Below are positions 60,845 to 64,000 of a stretch of 64,000 nt of DNA, one piece after another. The notes beneath the pieces are model-generated. The model was not told the origin of the DNA. It made no database searches and saw nothing but the letters and a program-made list of their open reading frames with translations. Source of the DNA: an uncultured Acidimicrobiales bacterium (lineage in GTDB: Bacteria; Actinomycetota; Acidimicrobiia; Acidimicrobiales; SZUA-35); NCBI GenBank assembly GCA_937922805.1, contig CALAJV010000010.1, positions 417,610-481,609 of the forward strand, read 5' to 3'. The position numbers and the translations under genes are program-made. Every line of letters begins with the position of its first letter. The stretch's first letter is position 1.

Positions 60845-61833
60845 GCCAGATAGCGGTCTTGGCGGCCGATGAAACCGACAAGAACTTCGTCGATCTGGGC
60901 CCGATTGGGAGCACCCCATGGATCATTTTGGGTGTTCTCTTGATGGTGCTTTTGGCCATCGACCTTTTCCGACATCGAGAGGCTCACGCCCCAAGCGAGA
61001 GAGAAGCTCTCTTTGAATCTCTGTTCTGGGTTGCTTGTGGTTTAGGGTTCTCGGTCTACGTCTTTCTTACCTTCGGGTCTGGGGCGTTTGGCGAGTACCT
61101 AAGTGGTTACCTAATCGAGAAGGCGCTCAGCGTCGACAATGTCTTCGTATGGTCGATGCTGTTTACATCGCTTGCTATCCCAGTCAAATATCAGCATCGA
61201 GTCTTGTTCTACGGGATATTTGGTGCGTTGGTCCTTAGAGCAATTTTCATTGTGCTTGGCTCTGAGCTGCTCGAGCAGTTTGAAATCCTGCTGTTGGTCT
61301 TCGGTGGATTTCTGATTTACACCGGTCTCAAGATAATCCGACACAAAGAAGATGAGGGCGACGAATCGACCGCTCGCGGGCTTAGCCTGTTGGAACGGTT
61401 CATGCCGGTCACAGACAAAATTGAAGGTCAGAAGTTCTTCACCCGAATTGATGGTCGTCGGGCCGCGACACCGTTGTTCGCCGCTCTGATTGTGGTCGAA
61501 GCAACCGATGTCGTGTTCGCCGTCGATTCGGTTCCCGCCATCTTGGCCGTGTCTCGCTCGAACTATCTTGTGTTGTCATCTAACGCGTTCGCCATTCTCG
61601 GACTACGGGCGATGTATTTCCTGTTGGCAAACGCTAAAGAGAGATTCCACTATCTGAACCACGCTCTCGGAGCGATCCTTGTATTCGTCGGAGCCAAGAT
61701 GGTGGCAACCCGTTGGTACCACATGAATACCTGGGTGTCGCTTGGAATTATCAGCATGTTGCTAGTCGCTGCTGTGGTCTTTTCTGAGCGCAAAAATCGC
61801 CAGCTAGCCGATCACGAGAGCGTCAACGTTTAG
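60841..61833 (+). CDS. TerC family integral membrane protein
   Basis: The 330-residue protein has about nine hydrophobic helices and the TerC signatures EKALSVDNVFVWSMLF and EATDVVFAVDSVPAILAVSR. The Asp residues of both motifs are kept, as needed for metal binding. TerC/Alx proteins are implicated in manganese export and in metallating secreted proteins. The start overlaps a small upstream ORF. I searched by eye for the Mn riboswitch often found before such genes and did not find it. Confidence 0.92.
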   Translation: MSQIAVLAADETDKNFVDLGPIGSTPWIILGVLLMVLLAIDLFRHREAHAPSEREALFESLFWVACGLGFSVYVFLTFGSGAFGEYLSGYLIEKALSVDNVFVWSMLFTSLAIPVKYQHRVLFYGIFGALVLRAIFIVLGSELLEQFEILLLVFGGFLIYTGLKIIRHKEDEGDESTARGLSLLERFMPVTDKIEGQKFFTRIDGRRAATPLFAALIVVEATDVVFAVDSVPAILAVSRSNYLVLSSNAFAILGLRAMYFLLANAKERFHYLNHALGAILVFVGAKMVATRWYHMNTWVSLGIISMLLVAAVVFSERKNRQLADHESVNV

Positions 61834-61919
61834 AACCCCGCAACTGCCAGTCGAGCTGATAGTCCACATGGTTAATCGGCGCTGTCCCAAGGTCAGTCGG
61901 GGGGGGTAGCTACGGTGGA

Positions 61920-62438
61920 TTAGCCAGCCCAAGCAGCCGCAGGGCAGGTCAGGTAAGCGAACGAGCGCACGTGATCGCCATCGGTTTCGATCCAGTCCAC
62001 CAGGTCGACACCAGCGATCGAAAGTCGCCACCGAAGTGACCTGAACAAATCAAGGTCCGACTCTCGAATGGTCGGGGTGGCCGTCGGGCAAACCGATACT
62101 AAAAGGACGTTTCGGATTTCCTCGTCCTCCCGGATGAATTCTCGACAGCTTGCAACTGCCCAGCTCGCAGCCATCTCGACTGAGCCTGTTCGTAGCAGAC
62201 CGACATCGAGACAATGCCCCGATGCTGTGAGAAGGACAACTGAAACCAAAGAAACTGATAATGCGGCCTCGGCATCGGTTCTTAGCCAAGTTGAGGTTGC
62301 CTGGGTGGGAAGGTCTTGATTGTTCTGATCCGGCCAATGGGTTAACCGGGATTCGACTTCGTCATGGTGGAGCTTCATGGCAAACCCCAACGCATCGCGG
62401 AAGCAACGAATCGGTTCGGGAAGCGATCGCTCGGTCAT
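61920..62438 (-). CDS. RadC/JAB-like protein with lost zinc site
   Basis: The protein has 172 residues from ATG 62438, five bases after GAGGA. The C-terminal half follows the RadC (MPN/JAB) pattern: DVGLLRTGSVEMAASWAVAS aligns with the strand and helix before the active site, and IRESDLDLFRSLRWRLSIAG with the helix after it. VDLVDWIETDGDHVRSFAYL matches the closing strands (RadC: LDHLIVG...SF). The RadC zinc motif HNHPSGDPTPSxxD is replaced by SVCPTATPTIRESD, so both His are gone. It is therefore probably non-catalytic. The alignment is by eye. The N-terminal half is helical and unassigned. Confidence 0.5.
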   Translation of the reverse strand: MTERSLPEPIRCFRDALGFAMKLHHDEVESRLTHWPDQNNQDLPTQATSTWLRTDAEAALSVSLVSVVLLTASGHCLDVGLLRTGSVEMAASWAVASCREFIREDEEIRNVLLVSVCPTATPTIRESDLDLFRSLRWRLSIAGVDLVDWIETDGDHVRSFAYLTCPAAAWAG

Positions 62439-62610
62439 AGGATTCCTCAACTACTAGTTCCGGCGGTTTTCTCCGGAGAGGAGGTTGAAGCGGCCATGGC
62501 CGCGAGCGATTGCATAACGGGTCACGCAACGCCCATCACAATAGGTCGATGCAGTGACAAGTTCACACGGTTGTTGTGGTGATACCAGACGGGCAGTCCG
62601 TTATCAGGAC

Positions 62611-63723
62611 CTAGGTTCGGTTGGCCAAGACCTCTCCATGATTGATCAAGTCCTCGAGCTCGAAGTAGACGTCTTGGAGGTGGCGGGCTCCAGTCTGTGG
62701 ACGGAAAGCGCGCCGGCCATGGAGCACCCGATGGTTGTCGAGCAGCATCAAGTCGCCTGTGTCCAGTCTAAAGACCGCTTGGTTGTCAGGAGTAAGGAGG
62801 AGTTCGGTTAGGCGGTGGTACGCCTGATAGAACTCACCAAGTCTCGGGTGGTCTGGCTCGAGTGTTTGCATTAGCTGGTTCGAATATCTGAAATGAATTG
62901 GATTGCCCCAATCATCGAATCGCAGCAGAGGACGCCTAGCCCAGGTCTCGATTGAGGAGTCAAACTGTCGGAACGGAACCGATACCGAAGCCAGAACTTC
63001 TCGTTCGTCCTCAGTCAGTTGTTCTACGATGTTCCATCCGTCCACTAACGTTGACTCACCCCCGGTCGACTCGTTCACCAACATGTGGATTATCTGACCG
63101 CTGGGTGGGTTTGCATAGCTCGCCATATCGTTGTGCGGGGGGAGGGCTTCGGAGGTATGAGCGATGTTGTATCCGGCTGGGTTGGAAAAGACGTCATGGA
63201 CTCGGCCGAAAGCGACCTCACGAACTGGAACCCACCGCGAGATGAAGCGGTCTGACTCACCCGGTTCGCTGGGAACTCCACGAACCAAAGCTGCGCCTTG
63301 GGTTGCTAATGTGTGGATCAGTTCGAGGGCGCCAGTCGTCGAACCATCCTCTGAATCAAACTGCGCAGCCTCGAACGTTGTGAGCCGATGACCACCTGAC
63401 CAGATCTTGGGGCTTGGGCGACGAAAGGAGTTCGAAGCTAATGAGTCAAACCAGCTCCTCGTATAACAAGACTGGTGCTCGCCCCAATCGACAACCAGGG
63501 TTTCGGCATCAGGGCGGGACACAGAAAGCGGTGCGACGCCAAGGGGAACTTGGCTAATTAGGTTTCGCTTTTCCGTTGTCGCTTCGACTCGACAAGCCGG
63601 GCAAGGGCAGTTATCGCGAAGCCAGACTGCCGGAACATCGAAGGCGCCGCTCGCCCCCCATGGAATTGCCACGTGGCTTAGGCCGGTCTTGGCACTGTCG
63701 TCATGATTGAAACATCGACTCAT
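62611..63723 (-). CDS. Gamma-butyrobetaine dioxygenase-type Fe(II)/2-oxoglutarate oxygenase
   Basis: The 370-residue enzyme has the N-terminal zinc-binding DUF971 domain (VWLRDNCPCPACR) and a C-terminal TauD domain. Iron ligands are HND in SEALPPHNDMASY and the distal His in DNHRVLHGRRAF; the Arg that follows binds 2-oxoglutarate. This pairing is that of gamma-butyrobetaine and trimethyllysine hydroxylases, which make carnitine, though other substrates are known. AGGGG seven bases before ATG 63723 sets the start. Confidence 0.88.
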   Translation of the reverse strand: MSRCFNHDDSAKTGLSHVAIPWGASGAFDVPAVWLRDNCPCPACRVEATTEKRNLISQVPLGVAPLSVSRPDAETLVVDWGEHQSCYTRSWFDSLASNSFRRPSPKIWSGGHRLTTFEAAQFDSEDGSTTGALELIHTLATQGAALVRGVPSEPGESDRFISRWVPVREVAFGRVHDVFSNPAGYNIAHTSEALPPHNDMASYANPPSGQIIHMLVNESTGGESTLVDGWNIVEQLTEDEREVLASVSVPFRQFDSSIETWARRPLLRFDDWGNPIHFRYSNQLMQTLEPDHPRLGEFYQAYHRLTELLLTPDNQAVFRLDTGDLMLLDNHRVLHGRRAFRPQTGARHLQDVYFELEDLINHGEVLANRT

Positions 63724-63992
63724 TCTTTCACCCCTGCGAACGTGTCAAGGCCGAGCTGAGCTCGACACAATTATCCCTTTCTCCGAGAGTTTACGGCATC
63801 GATTAACCGAAGAAAAGTACCGCATCGTGACGATTCGAATGGGTGTTAGCAGCGGCCTGCGTCTGCTACGGCTTGGGCGCTTCTGCTAACGAGGTTGGGA
63901 CTCGTGACCTATGCAGCATTTGGTTGGGTTCGTCGATGTTTTTGTTGTTAGCCCAATCGGGTCGGAATCATTTACACACGGAGATACAGAAT
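63724..63992. other. Intergenic region with a long hairpin
   Basis: GTTAGCAG (63845-63852) and CTGCTAAC (63883-63890) form a perfect 8-bp inverted repeat around a 30-base loop. No convincing gene is seen in these 269 bases. Confidence 0.4.
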
Positions 63993-64000
63993 TATGCTTC
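63993..64000 (+). CDS. Possible start of a gene cut by the window edge
   Basis: ATG at 63993 is preceded by GGAGA about ten bases upstream. Only two codons are visible, so nothing can be said of the product. Confidence 0.2.

Noticed and set aside
63707..63889. 60-residue frame at the end of the window
   Set aside because: Arg/Leu-rich with no motif, it overlaps the promoter side of the oxygenase gene and the inverted repeat.

Overview
The window looks like the chromosome of a mid-GC actinobacterium, most likely of the class Acidimicrobiia. This is inference: there is no rRNA or other marker gene here. The evidence is the set of families: a PknG-type kinase with zinc ribbons and TPRs, an ArfA-like BON/OmpA protein, a DUF2510/DUF4870 protein, a tryptophan-to-kynurenine operon, acyl-CoA dehydrogenase, thiolase and SDR genes, and a DUF1800/DUF1501 pair. 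Many genes have a TANNNT box 5-7 bases before an ATG or GTG, which is the mark of leaderless mRNAs common in Actinobacteria. I saw no tRNA, rRNA, CRISPR array, insertion sequence or integrase.

Layout. 1-4.6 kb: end of an ABC-2 permease, then a DUF1800/DUF1501 pair whose Tat-like signals lie about 175 residues inside the proteins. 4.6-7.9 kb: PLP decarboxylase, a glucose/sorbosone dehydrogenase-like lipoprotein and an atypical SDR. 7.9-16 kb: a polymorphic-toxin-like locus with an Imm49-like gene, a 1,923-residue DUF4781-like protein with a nuclease-like motif, and a 4-bp-overlapping partner gene. 16-20.1 kb: ABC-2 exporter, OmpA-like protein, SMP-30 protein. 20.2-24.4 kb: a peroxiredoxin-like gene read through an in-frame TGA (probable selenoprotein), pyrE, thiolase, an HTH protein and a BMP-family lipoprotein. 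24.4-37 kb: acyl-CoA dehydrogenase, a membrane Ser/Thr kinase with a SPOR-like C terminus, a winged-helix protein, a phage Gp157-like protein, transporters, a thermonuclease lipoprotein, aroQ and small unknowns.

37.2-44 kb is a five-gene oligopeptide ABC operon in which one ATPase carries a two-helix transmembrane insertion between its Q-loop and its signature motif. 44-46.6 kb: an EamA transporter and a flippase. 46.6-51.1 kb: a periplasmic-binding-like protein and kynU-kmo-tdo, with an 18-bp perfect palindrome before kynU. 52.4-59.6 kb: a signalling cassette of coiled-coil protein, PknG-like kinase, PP2C phosphatase, vWA protein and FHA protein. The rest holds an SDR, TerC with a possible coupled small ORF, a degenerate RadC/JAB-like protein and a gamma-butyrobetaine-dioxygenase-type oxygenase.

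The two strongest candidates for something undescribed are the UxxC peroxiredoxin-like selenoprotein (20202-20759) and the ABC ATPase split by a membrane hairpin (41432-42880). The toxin locus and the zinc-ribbon kinase/phosphatase/FHA cassette come next.
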